Positions 53,599 to 61,895 of a stretch of DNA of 64,000 nt are shown one piece after another. The first letter of the stretch is position 1. Each line of letters opens with the position of its first letter. A program made the position numbers and the translations under genes. The stretch comes from Amycolatopsis decaplanina DSM 44594. GTDB lineage: Bacteria > Actinomycetota > Actinomycetes > Mycobacteriales > Pseudonocardiaceae. Location of the stretch: positions 62,001 through 126,000 of the forward strand of contig NZ_AOHO01000019.1 of NCBI RefSeq assembly GCF_000342005.1, written 5' to 3'. Below the pieces are notes generated by a model. The model had not been told where the DNA came from. It searched no databases and was given only the letters and a program-made list of their open reading frames with translations.

Positions 53599-54603
53599 TC
53601 AGGGCTTCGGCAGCTTGGAGATCACCGATTTGGCGATCTTGGCCGCCTTCCCGCACGACGCCGCTTCATCCTTCTTCTCGTCGTAGTTCTTGTAGATCAC
53701 GCCGGCGATCTCGACACCGTCGTCGGCCCACGGCTTGTGCTGCCACTCGATCTTGCATTCGGCGTCGTTGCCGCTGCCGACCTTCTGATAGGCCGTGACA
53801 CCGTCGATGTCGATCTTCTTGGTCCCGTCGCGTTCCTCGGGCGGCAGGCCGTGGCGGAAGCCGATGGAGATCCGCGGGTTGGAGCCCGGGGTCCAGTCGC
53901 AGGAGTGGAACGTGGTCAACGTGGTCGCCCCGTGCGGCACGACCTCGGTGAGCACGGCGGTGTCCGCGGCGGTGCACGGGTCGACGGCGGTCAGCGTGCC
54001 CGCGGTGGCGGGGAACTTCGCCGGCGACGCGTGCAGGCTCTTCACGGCCTTGGCCGCGACCGCGCGACCGGTCGCGCAGGGGTCTCCACCGTCATAGGTG
54101 ACCGAGAAGCTCACTCCACGCTCGGGCTTGCGCAGCGTCATGATGCCGACTTCGCAGCTCTTGCCGTCCTTGCTCTTCCGCTCGATCTGCGGCAGCCCCT
54201 CGACCGCCGAAATGGTCACGCCACTGGTCGAGACGTACGTCGACGCGCCGATTTCGACACTGACCGTGAACTTCTTGCCACCGGCGTCGGTGGCCTTCCC
54301 GGTGCAGGTGCCGAACGAGGTGAGCGACGGCCGCGGGTCGTTCTCCGGCGTGCCGAGGCCGCTCAGCACGTCCTTGCCCACCAGCGGGCACGGGTCGATC
54401 GTGCGCATCACCGCGGGGGTGACCGCCGGGTCGTTGATGTCCCCGTCGGGCACCGAGCCGGCACCGGAGCCGGCTTCGGCGGCGACGGTGGTACGGGCGA
54501 AATTGGACTTGCCGAGGTTCTGACCGCAGGCCGACAGCACGCCGAGTGCGGCGACCAGGGCCAGCACGGACGCGATCCGGCGACGTCGAGCGTTGAGCAG
54601 CAC
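53599..54603 (-). CDS. DUF3558-like secreted lipoprotein
   Basis: 334 residues from GTG 54603. The signal peptide RRRRIASVLALVAALGVLSAC ends in a lipobox, placing the protein on the outer membrane face. Two related halves each begin with a (I/V)DPC motif (IDPCPLVGKDVLSGLG and VDPCTAADTAVLTEVV), the pattern of DUF3558 actinobacterial lipoproteins. Six or more further cysteines (FGTCTG, SCEVG, DPCATG, HSCDW, ECKIEW, ASCGKA) suggest disulfides. No catalytic site is visible; a binding role is likely. Confidence 0.82.
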   Translation of the reverse strand: MLLNARRRRIASVLALVAALGVLSACGQNLGKSNFARTTVAAEAGSGAGSVPDGDINDPAVTPAVMRTIDPCPLVGKDVLSGLGTPENDPRPSLTSFGTCTGKATDAGGKKFTVSVEIGASTYVSTSGVTISAVEGLPQIERKSKDGKSCEVGIMTLRKPERGVSFSVTYDGGDPCATGRAVAAKAVKSLHASPAKFPATAGTLTAVDPCTAADTAVLTEVVPHGATTLTTFHSCDWTPGSNPRISIGFRHGLPPEERDGTKKIDIDGVTAYQKVGSGNDAECKIEWQHKPWADDGVEIAGVIYKNYDEKKDEAASCGKAAKIAKSVISKLPKP

Positions 54604-54610
54604 GACGTGC

Positions 54611-54616
54611 ACGGTA
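54611..54616 (-). promoter_or_regulatory. -10 box for leaderless DUF3558-like lipoprotein gene
   Basis: TACCGT on the minus strand, seven bases before GTG 54603. An in-frame GTG at 54612 overlaps the box itself and is rejected for that reason. Confidence 0.5.
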
Positions 54617-54650
54617 GCCGGAGCTCCTCGCCGCTGTCCGGACAACCCGG

Positions 54651-54914
54651 CTATTCGCCGCCCTCGCCGTCGGCGCTCGGTGGCACCACGATGGGCCGCA
54701 GCTTCGCCCACAGCACGAACAACGCCGAGAACACCAGCATGCCGATGCCCGCCCACAGGTTGATGTTGACGTCGGCGGCCTTGGCCAGCTCCTTCTCGGA
54801 GGTGAAGCCGATGCCCATGATCGTGAGCACCAGCCCGTAACCGCCGATGAGCAGGGCGATGATCAGCCGGATGTCGAAGACGCCGGCCTTCTTGGGAGCT
54901 TGCGAAGCAGCCAT
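54651..54914 (-). CDS. Small two-span membrane protein next to the symporter
   Basis: 87 residues from ATG 54914 (GGAGGCCGGAG upstream). Two membrane spans: FDIRLIIALLIGGYGLVLTI and LWAGIGMLVFSALFVLWAKL. It follows the symporter gene by ten bases and is likely co-transcribed and a partner of it. I recall such a small subunit beside SSS transporters in actinobacteria. Loop residues between spans are polar (TSEKELAKAADVN). Function inferred from position only. Confidence 0.8.
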   Translation of the reverse strand: MAASQAPKKAGVFDIRLIIALLIGGYGLVLTIMGIGFTSEKELAKAADVNINLWAGIGMLVFSALFVLWAKLRPIVVPPSADGEGGE

Positions 54915-54924
54915 CTCCGGCCTC

Positions 54925-56637
54925 CTAGAAGATGATGTTGAGCACGATGGTCAGGATCAGCACGATGCCCGCGAGCAGGCCCGGCTTGCGGTACCAGCCC
55001 GCGTCGTCGCCGGTCTCGTCGTGCTTCAGCGACTCCTTCGGGGTGAGGGAGTAGACGAGGCCGACCAGCTGGGCCTCCGGCTTCGGCGCGGTGGCGAGCG
55101 AGACCCCGACGCTGACCGCGATGTCGACGACGAACGCGGTACCGGCGGCCACGAAGCTGATGCCCTGCCCGGTGAGCCCGAGGACCCCGGCCTGCGACAG
55201 CAGCCACACGGTGATCGCGGAGGCGGTACCGGACACCAGGCCGACCCAGCCGGCCGTCGGCGTCATCCGCTTCCAGAACATGCCGAGGATGAAGGTGGCG
55301 AACAGCGGCGCGTTGAAGAAGGAGAACAGGTCCTGCAGGTAGGTCAGGATGTTCCCGGAGTTCGACGCGATGAACGCGGTACCGATCGCGAGCACCGTGC
55401 CGATCGCGGTGACCAGGCGGCCGAGCCGGAGGTAGTAGCCGTCCGACTCGTTCTTCTTCACGTACGACTGCCAGATGTCGTAGGTGAACACGGTGTTGAA
55501 CGAGCTCAGGTTCGCGGCCATCCCGGCCATGAACGAGGCGAGCAGACCGGCGAGCGCGACCCCGAGCATGCCGTTCGGCAGCAGGTCGCGCATCAGCAGC
55601 AGGATCGCGTTGTTCGCGGTCACGCCGCTGGGCGCGTCGCCGCCGTCGAGCAGGACCTGCTTGTCCTGGACGTACTCGGAGACGGTGACCGCGGCGATCA
55701 TGCCGGGGATGATCACGATGAACGGGATCAGCATCTTCGGAAAGGCGCCGATGATCGGTGTCCGCCGCGCGGCCGACATGCTCTTCGACGCCATCGCGCG
55801 CTGGACCTCGACGAAGTTCGTGGTCCAGTAACCGAACGACAGCACGAAACCCAGACCGAAGACGAGACCGAGGATCGACAGGAAGCTGTTGCCGAAGCCG
55901 GTGAGGTTGTCACCCGGCCACGAATGCAGCTGCGCGTCGCCGCCGGGGCTCGCGGTGACCTTGTCGACCAGGCCCTGCCAGCCGCCGACCTTCACCAGGC
56001 CGACGATGGTCAGCGGCAGCAGCGCCGCGACGATCACGAAGAACTGCAGGACCTCGTTGTAGATCGCGGCGGAGAGGCCGCCGAGGGCCGTGTAGGAGAG
56101 CACGACCGCCGCCGCGACGATGATCGACACCCACAGCGGCCAGCCGAGCAGGAGGTTCACCACGCTGGCTAGCAGGAACAGGTTCGCGCCCGCGATCAGG
56201 ATCTGCGCGCTCGCGAAGCTGATGCCGTTGACCAGGTGGGCGGGTTTGCCGAACCGGCGGAGCATGAACTCCGGGACGCTGCGGACCTTCGAGCCGTAGT
56301 AGAACGGCATCATCACGATGCCGAGGAACAGCATCGCCGGGATCGCGCCGATCCAGAAGTAATGGACCGTCGGCAGGCCGTAGAGCACGCCGTTGGCCGA
56401 CATGCCCATGATCTCGACCGCGCCGAGGTTCGCCGAGATGAAGGCGAGACCGGTGACCCAGGCGGGCAGCGAGCGGCCGGAGAGGAAGAAGTCGAGGCTG
56501 CTCGAGACCGACCTTCGCGCCATGTACCCGATGCCGAGCACCAGCGCGAAATAGAACGCGAGCAGGACGTAGTCGATCGGACTTGCGTCGAGCCGCAGAT
56601 TCGCATCGGCCAGCACGTGCAACCGACCCACCTCCAT
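54925..56637 (-). CDS. Sodium:solute symporter (SSS family)
   Basis: About 570 residues, 13-14 membrane spans. SSS signature segments: LDFFLSGRSLPAWVTGLAFI, SANLGAVEIMGMSANGVLYG, YGSKVRSVPEFMLRRFG, and LVFGLGFVLSFGYWTTNFVE. The cargo could be a sugar, proline, acetate or other small solute; the gene lies near dhaKLM, but a link to dihydroxyacetone or glycerol is only a guess. The start is uncertain: ATG 56637 is used; GTG 56652 and later GTG/TTG codons are possible. Confidence 0.92.
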   Translation of the reverse strand: MEVGRLHVLADANLRLDASPIDYVLLAFYFALVLGIGYMARRSVSSSLDFFLSGRSLPAWVTGLAFISANLGAVEIMGMSANGVLYGLPTVHYFWIGAIPAMLFLGIVMMPFYYGSKVRSVPEFMLRRFGKPAHLVNGISFASAQILIAGANLFLLASVVNLLLGWPLWVSIIVAAAVVLSYTALGGLSAAIYNEVLQFFVIVAALLPLTIVGLVKVGGWQGLVDKVTASPGGDAQLHSWPGDNLTGFGNSFLSILGLVFGLGFVLSFGYWTTNFVEVQRAMASKSMSAARRTPIIGAFPKMLIPFIVIIPGMIAAVTVSEYVQDKQVLLDGGDAPSGVTANNAILLLMRDLLPNGMLGVALAGLLASFMAGMAANLSSFNTVFTYDIWQSYVKKNESDGYYLRLGRLVTAIGTVLAIGTAFIASNSGNILTYLQDLFSFFNAPLFATFILGMFWKRMTPTAGWVGLVSGTASAITVWLLSQAGVLGLTGQGISFVAAGTAFVVDIAVSVGVSLATAPKPEAQLVGLVYSLTPKESLKHDETGDDAGWYRKPGLLAGIVLILTIVLNIIF

Positions 56638-56828
56638 AGTGAAAATGTCCACGAGAAACGCCGGTATCGCGTCAATCGCGGACCATACTGCATGGATTCA
56701 GGAACGGCAGTGCGGGCGGGCCACGACCGCCCCGAAGTGTCTGTTTCGGTGCGATTCTTGACAATTCTTGTCCGGTTACCGGCAGAACTGCCGTCCCATT
56801 GCCGCATCACGTCCGGTTGGCTGCTTCG

Positions 56829-57521
56829 ATGGACTGGACCCTTGTCGAGCGCGCGTCCTGGATCGCGGGCATCGTCAGCGCGTTGCTGGCGGTCATCGCG
56901 GCTTGGATGGCGTACCGGGCCACCAAGAGGACGACGCGCGATCTCGCGCTGCTCATCTCCGCGGCCACGGACAAACCCGAAGTGCTGGAGCGAGTGGAAG
57001 CCGCCGCACGGGAGCGGGTCGAGACCATCAGGCGGCGTGTGCGCGACGTACTGGCCGCGACGGCGACGGCGACGGCGTTCCTCGCCGCATCCAGCCTGAT
57101 CGCGCTGCTGCTGGCCGCCATTCCGGATCACGTGCCAACCACGGTCGCGGGTGGCGACGTCCCCCGGACGGTCCAGGAGTGCGCGAACGCGGGTGAAGTG
57201 TCGTTATGCACGCCGATGCACATATACGAACTGGCTCCCGGCGGGAAGGTGGAGACCCGGTTCACGGGGGGCCACCGGCCGGCGGAACGAGGTACGGGCG
57301 CCCTTTCCGTCGAACTGCCCGATTGCGAGGCGGAGGTGCGGTGGCACGTCTCGGTCGGCGGCGCGGTGGCCGCCGAGGCCGTGTCCCGCGACATCCTGGT
57401 GCGGGTCGAGTTTCCGGTGGCGAGCGACCAGGAGTACACGTTCACGGCGGAACGTCCCGCCGACTCGGGCTGCCCCAAGACCGAGGTGCGCGTGCGGACC
57501 GGGATCACGTTCGACCGTTAG
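56829..57521 (+). CDS. Two-span membrane protein with external beta domain, hypothetical
   Basis: 230 residues from ATG 56829. An N-terminal span (SWIAGIVSALLAVIAAWMAY), a charged cytoplasmic helix (about 30-75, DKPEVLERVEAAARERVETI), a second span (ATAFLAASSLIALLLAAI) and a 130-residue external domain with Cys residues (QECANAGEVSLC, LPDCEAEVR, SGCPKTEV). It resembles a small receptor or anchor. It has no recognised family. TTGACA at 56758-56763 could be a -35 element, but I see no convincing -10. Confidence 0.7.
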   Translation: MDWTLVERASWIAGIVSALLAVIAAWMAYRATKRTTRDLALLISAATDKPEVLERVEAAARERVETIRRRVRDVLAATATATAFLAASSLIALLLAAIPDHVPTTVAGGDVPRTVQECANAGEVSLCTPMHIYELAPGGKVETRFTGGHRPAERGTGALSVELPDCEAEVRWHVSVGGAVAAEAVSRDILVRVEFPVASDQEYTFTAERPADSGCPKTEVRVRTGITFDR

Positions 57522-57527
57522 GACAGT

Positions 57528-57572
57528 GGGAGAAGGGCCGCTCCGGCTGTTCGCCGGGAACGGCCCTTTCCC
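57528..57572. terminator. Hairpin between convergent genes
   Basis: GGGAGAAGGGCCG (57528-57540) pairs with CGGCCCTTTCCC (57561-57572), and CCGGCTGTTCGCCGG forms an inner stem. Lies between the two-span protein stop (57521) and the papain-like gene stop (57588). Confidence 0.7.
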
Positions 57573-57587
57573 GCGACCGGCGGGGGT

Positions 57588-58364
57588 TTACCGGTCCGTG
57601 GGCAGGCCCACTTCGCCGTCCTCCTCGATCAACCGGGCGAGGACGTCGTCCGGCATGTACGTGCGGTGCGGGTAGCCCTGTCCCCACGAGTTGAGGAACG
57701 GCACGGCGCCGAGTTCGTCGGCACGCGGATTGCCGAGGACCTCGTGCACCTCGTCGACCGTCTTCGCCCAGCGATAGGCTCGGATGCCGTTCTTGACGTC
57801 GGGCGTGTAGGCGGCCCGCTTGACGTGGTCGTCGTCGGCGTAGGCCTCCGACCACGGGACGTGCCCCAGTTCGAGCAGGACCTCGGCCGCCGCGCGGACG
57901 GACGTCCCGTTGTTGTCACCGGGGTTCGTCTCGTCCCATTCGTCACGCAGCTTCGACTGGTCCCACAGCCACCGCGCGGCGTAGAGGTCGCCGTTGAACA
58001 TCGTCATGCAGCGCGACCAGCCGAAACCGACGCAGGCGCCTTCCTTGCCCTGGTCGTAGAAGGCGTACTGGGTGTCACCGTCGGTCGATTCACCGGGTTC
58101 GAGACAGACGCAGTGCCCGCCGCGGATCCTGGTGAGCGATTTCGCGCCGCCCTTCGCGACGAAGAACTCGCCGGACTTCTCGTCCTTCTCCGGTACGTCG
58201 AATTCCTTGTACCAGTTGACGCCGATGACGACCGGCGACCGGGTGGGCCGGTCCTCGGTGGCCAGCGCGGTCAGCGGATAGCGCTCGACGTGGTGCCAGT
58301 CGTCCGGGACGAACCGGCCGAGGCGGCCGTCCGCCGGGTCACTGCCGATCGGGCGATAACGCAT
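57588..58364 (-). CDS. Papain-like (C1-fold) cysteine peptidase homologue with permuted catalytic blocks
   Basis: 258 residues from ATG 58364 (GGAGG upstream). Three segments match bacterial C1-like peptidases: VVIGVNWYKEF...GGHCVCLEPG with His84, DQGKEGACVGFGWSRC with Cys111 followed by GTSVRAAAEVLLELGHV, and VPFLNSWGQGYP with Asn225. In ordinary papain-like proteins the order is Cys, His, Asn; here the His block comes first. All three residues are present, so it may be active. There is no signal peptide or membrane span, so it is probably cytoplasmic. The patatin fragment lies 45 bases upstream on the same strand. Confidence 0.75.
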   Translation of the reverse strand: MRYRPIGSDPADGRLGRFVPDDWHHVERYPLTALATEDRPTRSPVVIGVNWYKEFDVPEKDEKSGEFFVAKGGAKSLTRIRGGHCVCLEPGESTDGDTQYAFYDQGKEGACVGFGWSRCMTMFNGDLYAARWLWDQSKLRDEWDETNPGDNNGTSVRAAAEVLLELGHVPWSEAYADDDHVKRAAYTPDVKNGIRAYRWAKTVDEVHEVLGNPRADELGAVPFLNSWGQGYPHRTYMPDDVLARLIEEDGEVGLPTDR

Positions 58365-58409
58365 GGGGATCCTCCTGTCCCTCGTCCCACCGGAATACCG
58401 CCGGCGAGT

Positions 58410-58655
58410 TCACTGCGGCACGATCTTTTCCGGAAACCGCTGTGCGGCCTCACGCCCGCTTTCGAAGAGGCGCTTCTTCTCCTCTTCACCGAGCCCGAAG
58501 CCGCCGGCGGAAACCCCGGTCGTGTCGACGTACACCGTCCGCCGGTTCACACCTTCCTCGCGCAACCGGTAACGATTCCAGTCCGGCAGCAGGGTTTCGA
58601 GCGAACCGATGGCGATCCGCAACGCGCTCTTCACCGGTTCGTCCCTGCCGCACAC
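58410..58655 (-). pseudogene. Fragment resembling the C-terminus of a patatin-like phospholipase
   Basis: An open frame of 81 residues (GTG 58655) with RTVYVDTTGVSAGGFGLGEE, then EKKRLFESGREAAQRF. This matches, as I recall, the end of patatin-like phospholipases (VDTxGVSATDFxL...LYxSGRxAAxxF). The nucleophile domain (GxSxG) and the Asp domain are missing, so it is a remnant unless it is a translated small protein. A separate 28-codon frame with an AGAGGTGA site (ATG 58725) precedes it and is not related. Confidence 0.55.
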
Positions 58656-58784
58656 GGGTTCCCCGGAAAGCTTCCGCCTTCCAGTACCGGATCGACGTGC
58701 TTCCGAGAATCAGCCATGGCACATCACCTCTGCACCCGCGACCGCCGTATGTCGGCGGCACCCCTCGCGGAAATCGAGTCACGT

Positions 58785-58830
58785 CTCGTGAGTGGTAAGG
58801 ACGGTTCTAACCGTCCTTACCACTCACGAG
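58785..58830. repeat. 46-base palindrome, copy 5 of 6
   Basis: Perfect CTCGTGAGTGGTAAGGACGG arms around TTCTAA. It lies 11 bases downstream of the nucS stop and upstream of the patatin fragment, which run in the same direction. Confidence 0.82.
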
Positions 58831-58840
58831 GCCGGAAGGC

Positions 58841-59500
58841 TCAGAAGAGGCGGAACTCGTCCGACTCGATGCCGCGCAGCGCGTCGTAGTCCAGCGTGAG
58901 GCACCGGATCCCCCGGTCCTCGGCCAGCACCCGCGCCTGCGGCTTGATGACCTGCGCCGCGAAGACGCCTTGCACCGGCGCCAGCAGCGGGTCGCGGTTC
59001 AGCAGTTCGAGGTACCGCGTCAACTGCTCGACGCCGTCGATCTCGCCGCGTCGCTTGATCTCGACGGCGACACTCGCACCGTCGGCGTCGCGGGCCATGA
59101 TGTCGACCGGCCCGATCGCGGTCGGGAATTCCCGCCGCACCAGGGTGTAGCCCTCGCCGAGGGTCTTGATGTGCTCGGCGAGCAGTTCCTGCAGATGCGC
59201 CTCGACGCCGTCCTTCCGCAGTCCCGGTTCCGCCCCGAGTTCCTGGGCGTGGTCCTGGAAGATCTCGTCGATCGTGATGACGAGCTTCTCACCCTGCTTG
59301 TTCTCGACGATCCACAGCTTGCCGTCCTCGATCAGCCAGCACGGCGGGCTCATCCAGTTCAGCGGCTTGTAGGCGCGGTCGTCGGAGTGCACGGACACCG
59401 AGCCGTCGGCCTTCACGAGCAGCAGCCGGGTGGCCATCGGCAGATGGGCGGTCAGACGGCCGGCGTAGTCGACCTGGCAGCGAGCGATCACAAGGCGCAC
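58841..59500 (-). CDS. nucS: Mismatch-specific endonuclease NucS/EndoMS
   Basis: 219 residues. In actinobacteria it replaces MutS/MutL as the mismatch-repair nuclease that cuts both strands at mismatches. The N-terminal domain [20 protein letters not shown] and the [14 protein letters not shown] segment, plus the nuclease core [20 protein letters not shown] (Asp-Glu-Lys type), are conserved (Rv1321 in M. tuberculosis). GTG 59500 gives the usual start and lies six bases after a -10 box, so the message is leaderless. It is divergent from the NUDIX gene. Confidence 0.95.
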   Translation of the reverse strand: MRLVIARCQVDYAGRLTAHLPMATRLLLVKADGSVSVHSDDRAYKPLNWMSPPCWLIEDGKLWIVENKQGEKLVITIDEIFQDHAQELGAEPGLRKDGVEAHLQELLAEHIKTLGEGYTLVRREFPTAIGPVDIMARDADGASVAVEIKRRGEIDGVEQLTRYLELLNRDPLLAPVQGVFAAQVIKPQARVLAEDRGIRCLTLDYDALRGIESDEFRLF

Positions 59501-59506
59501 CCCGCG

Positions 59507-59531
59507 AGGGTAGGACAAGCATGGCGATACT
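59507..59531. promoter_or_regulatory. Divergent -10 boxes of nucS and the NUDIX gene
   Basis: TACCCT (minus, 59512-59507) lies six bases before GTG 59500, and GATACT (plus, 59526-59531) lies six bases before ATG 59538. Both genes would then have leaderless messages. Only 37 bases separate the start codons. Confidence 0.45.
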
Positions 59532-59537
59532 GTGCGC

Positions 59538-60080
59538 ATGGACCCCGTTCAGCGTGTCAGCTCGCGTGAGGTGTACCGGAACAACTGGATGACCGTGCGC
59601 GAGGACTCCGTCCGGCGGCTCGATGGTTCCGAAGGGATCTACGCGGTCGTCGACAAACCCACCTGCGCCGTCGTGATCCCCTTCGACGGAGCCAGGCTTC
59701 ACCTGGTCGAGCAGTTCCGCTACCCGCTCGGGATGCGGCGCTGGGAATTCCCCATGGGTACCGCGCCCGAACTGGCCGACGTGCCGCCGCTCGAACTCGC
59801 CGCCCGTGAACTGCAGGAGGAGACCGGGCTGATCGCGGGCTCGATGACCGACCTCGGCGTGACCGACGTCGCGGCCGGGATGTCGAGCCAGCGCGGGCGC
59901 GTGTTCCTGGCCACCGATCTCACGCAGAGCGAAGCCCAGCGCGAGGTCGAGGAGCAGGACATGCGGACGACGTGGTTCGACCTCGACGAGTTCGAGAAGA
60001 TGATCGCCTCGGGTGACATCACCGACGCGCAGACGCTGGCCGCCTACACGCTTCTGCTCATGCGCGAACGAGTGTCGTGA
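59538..60080 (+). CDS. NUDIX hydrolase (ADP-ribose pyrophosphatase-like)
   Basis: 180 residues. The Nudix box is [20 protein letters not shown] followed by EETGLIAG, with the catalytic Glu pair of REXXEE present ([10 protein letters not shown]). [20 protein letters not shown] before it suits the ADP-ribose/sugar nucleotide type. The substrate is not certain. ATG 59538 is probably leaderless. The product is cytoplasmic. Confidence 0.9.
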   Translation: MDPVQRVSSREVYRNNWMTVREDSVRRLDGSEGIYAVVDKPTCAVVIPFDGARLHLVEQFRYPLGMRRWEFPMGTAPELADVPPLELAARELQEETGLIAGSMTDLGVTDVAAGMSSQRGRVFLATDLTQSEAQREVEEQDMRTTWFDLDEFEKMIASGDITDAQTLAAYTLLLMRERVS

Positions 60081-60090
60081 AAGCAGCCGC

Positions 60091-60864
60091 TCAGTCGGGC
60101 CACACCGGGGAACGCTTCTCCAGGAAGGCCGCCATCCCCTCACGCGCCCCGGGCAGCCGCGACGCCGAAGCCATCACCTCCAGCGCCAGCGCGTAGGCGT
60201 CGGCCTCGGGCCGGTCCAGCTGCGCGTAAAGGGTCTGCTTGCCCATCGCCTTGCTCGCCCGACTTCCCCGTGTCGCGCGCCCCAGCAGTGAAGCGACGGC
60301 CTCGTCCAGCGAGTCGTCCGGGACCACGCGGTTCACCAGGCCCCAGTCCAATGCGGTCGCGGCGTCGACGACGTCGCCGGTGAGCGCCAGTTCCATCAGG
60401 CGTTTCCGTCCGATCGCGCGGGCCACCGGCACCGCGGGCGTGTGGCAGAACCAGCCGCCTTTGCCACCGGGCAGGGCGAACCCGGCGGACTCCGCGGCGA
60501 CGGCGAGGTCGCATGAGGCCACCAGCTGGCAGCCCGCCGCGGTCGCGAGCCCGTGCACCCGCGCGATGACGATCTGCGGAACGGACTGCATCGTGCCCAT
60601 CAGGTCCGTGCACAGCCGCAGCAGTTCGCGCACGCCCATCAGGTCGCGCGCGGCGACGTCGCCGAAGTCGTGTCCCGCCGAGAACACCGGTCCGGCGCCC
60701 GCCAGGACGATCCCGGCGGCGTCGGTGTCCCCGGCCTCGCGGAACGCCGCGAGCAGCTCGGCGAGGTGGTCCGCCGACAGCGAGTTCCGCCGTGCGGCGC
60801 GGTTCATGGTGATCGTGACGGTGTCGCCGTCCCGCTTCACGAGGATGTGCTCGTACTCGGCCAT
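60091..60864 (-). CDS. Enoyl-CoA hydratase/isomerase
   Basis: 257 residues. Crotonase fold: SAGHDFGDVAARDL (oxyanion/CoA site), VIARVHGLATAAGCQLVASCDLAVAAESAGFALPGG and GLVNRVVPDDSLDEAV. The glycine pair of the oxyanion hole (VHGLATAAGCQ) is kept, but the acidic catalytic Glu/Asp positions are not obvious, so the exact reaction is open. It starts inside the end of the AraC-type gene (60837-60864) and could be co-transcribed with it, although a -10 box lies six bases before ATG 60864. Confidence 0.9.
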   Translation of the reverse strand: MAEYEHILVKRDGDTVTITMNRAARRNSLSADHLAELLAAFREAGDTDAAGIVLAGAGPVFSAGHDFGDVAARDLMGVRELLRLCTDLMGTMQSVPQIVIARVHGLATAAGCQLVASCDLAVAAESAGFALPGGKGGWFCHTPAVPVARAIGRKRLMELALTGDVVDAATALDWGLVNRVVPDDSLDEAVASLLGRATRGSRASKAMGKQTLYAQLDRPEADAYALALEVMASASRLPGAREGMAAFLEKRSPVWPD

Positions 60865-61823
60865 GCTTCGACGGTAACCGACCGGAACGTCCGGCGATAC
60901 GAATCGGGCCCGACACCGACGTCGGCCCGGAGCCGTCGCCGCAGGTTGGCGGCGGTGCCGAGCCCGGAACGCCGCGCCACCCGCTCGACCGGGAGCTCGG
61001 TGGTCTCCAGCAGCCGCCGCGCGAGCCGCACCCGCTGCGCGCGCAGCCATCGCCCCGGCGTCACACCGGTGGCCGCCGCGAATTCACGGTGGAAGGTCCG
61101 CTCGCTCAGTCCGGCGTGATCGACGAGGTCGTCGACGCCGATGTCGTCGGCGATGCGCTCCAGCGCCCAGTCCATTGTGGACGAAACACTCGGCCGCGAC
61201 GGTTTGGGCGGCAACGGGTTGTCGACATACTGCCGCTGACCGCCTTCCCGCGCGGGCGGCATCACCAGCCGCCGGGCGAGGGCGGCCGCGACCTCGGCGC
61301 CGTGATCGCGTCGCACCAGGTGCAGGCAGAGATCCAGCCCGCCGACCACCCCGGCGGACGTCAGGACGTCACCCTCGTCGGTGAACAGGACGTCCCGCTG
61401 GACGACGGCGTCGCGAGCGGCGGTTTCGAGGTCGTCCAGCAGCCGCCAGTGCGTGGTGACGGATCTGCCGTCGAGCAGTCCGGCCGCGGCGAGGGTGAAG
61501 GCCCCGGAACACAGCGACGCCACGGTGATCCCGGCCCGGTGCGCCTTGCGCAGCGCGGCGACGGCGGCCGCGGGCACCTCGGCGTGCGGATCGACCCTGC
61601 CGGGCACGAGGACGAGGTCGCAGCCCGCCAGCCCGCTCAGCCCATGGGTCGCCTTTACCTGGCCGAACGGGTGGATGGCGACCCGGCCGCGGCCGGACGC
61701 GCAGAGCCGGACTTCGAAGGGGCCGATGCCGCTGTCGGTCCGGTCGACGCCCCAGACCTCACCGATCACGCCCAGGTCGAAGGACCGGTTGCCCGGCAGG
61801 AGGAGCACACCCACGGTTCGCAT
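60837..61823 (-). CDS. GlxA-type regulator (DJ-1/PfpI plus AraC HTH)
   Basis: 328 residues. N-terminal DJ-1/PfpI-like domain (about 1-195): VGVLLLPGNRSFDLGVIGEV, ASLCSGAFTLAAAGLLDG with the Cys in the nucleophile elbow, and THWRLLDDLE. C-terminal AraC-type HTH (about 220-315): GVDDLVDHAGLSERTFHREF, ATGVTPGRWLRAQRVRLARR. GlxA regulators often control amine or carnitine-type catabolism. It is divergent from the isochorismatase-like gene, a frequent target arrangement. Confidence 0.9.
   Translation of the reverse strand: MRTVGVLLLPGNRSFDLGVIGEVWGVDRTDSGIGPFEVRLCASGRGRVAIHPFGQVKATHGLSGLAGCDLVLVPGRVDPHAEVPAAAVAALRKAHRAGITVASLCSGAFTLAAAGLLDGRSVTTHWRLLDDLETAARDAVVQRDVLFTDEGDVLTSAGVVGGLDLCLHLVRRDHGAEVAAALARRLVMPPAREGGQRQYVDNPLPPKPSRPSVSSTMDWALERIADDIGVDDLVDHAGLSERTFHREFAAATGVTPGRWLRAQRVRLARRLLETTELPVERVARRSGLGTAANLRRRLRADVGVGPDSYRRTFRSVTVEAWPSTSTSS
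60871..60876 (-). promoter_or_regulatory. -10 box for leaderless enoyl-CoA hydratase gene
   Basis: TACCGT on the minus strand, six bases before ATG 60864, inside the 3' end of the preceding gene. Confidence 0.45.
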
Positions 61824-61829
61824 GGCAGA

Positions 61830-61835
61830 AAAGTA
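61830..61835 (-). promoter_or_regulatory. -10 box for leaderless GlxA-type gene
   Basis: TACTTT on the minus strand, six bases before ATG 61823. The isochorismatase gene starts 73 bases away on the other strand. Confidence 0.45.
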
Positions 61836-61895
61836 CCGCATCGCGCGTCTTCTGCCACTCCCTCCGCGACCGCGAGAAGAACGAAACTCGAAGCC

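Noticed and set aside
54847..56172. A 441-codon plus-strand frame opposite the symporter
   Set aside because: Shadow of a membrane protein gene; translation is charged low-complexity.
58641..58727. A 28-codon frame with a ribosome-binding site (ATG 58725) before the patatin fragment
   Set aside because: Too short and without similarity to anything recognisable; it may be a chance frame left by the rearrangement.
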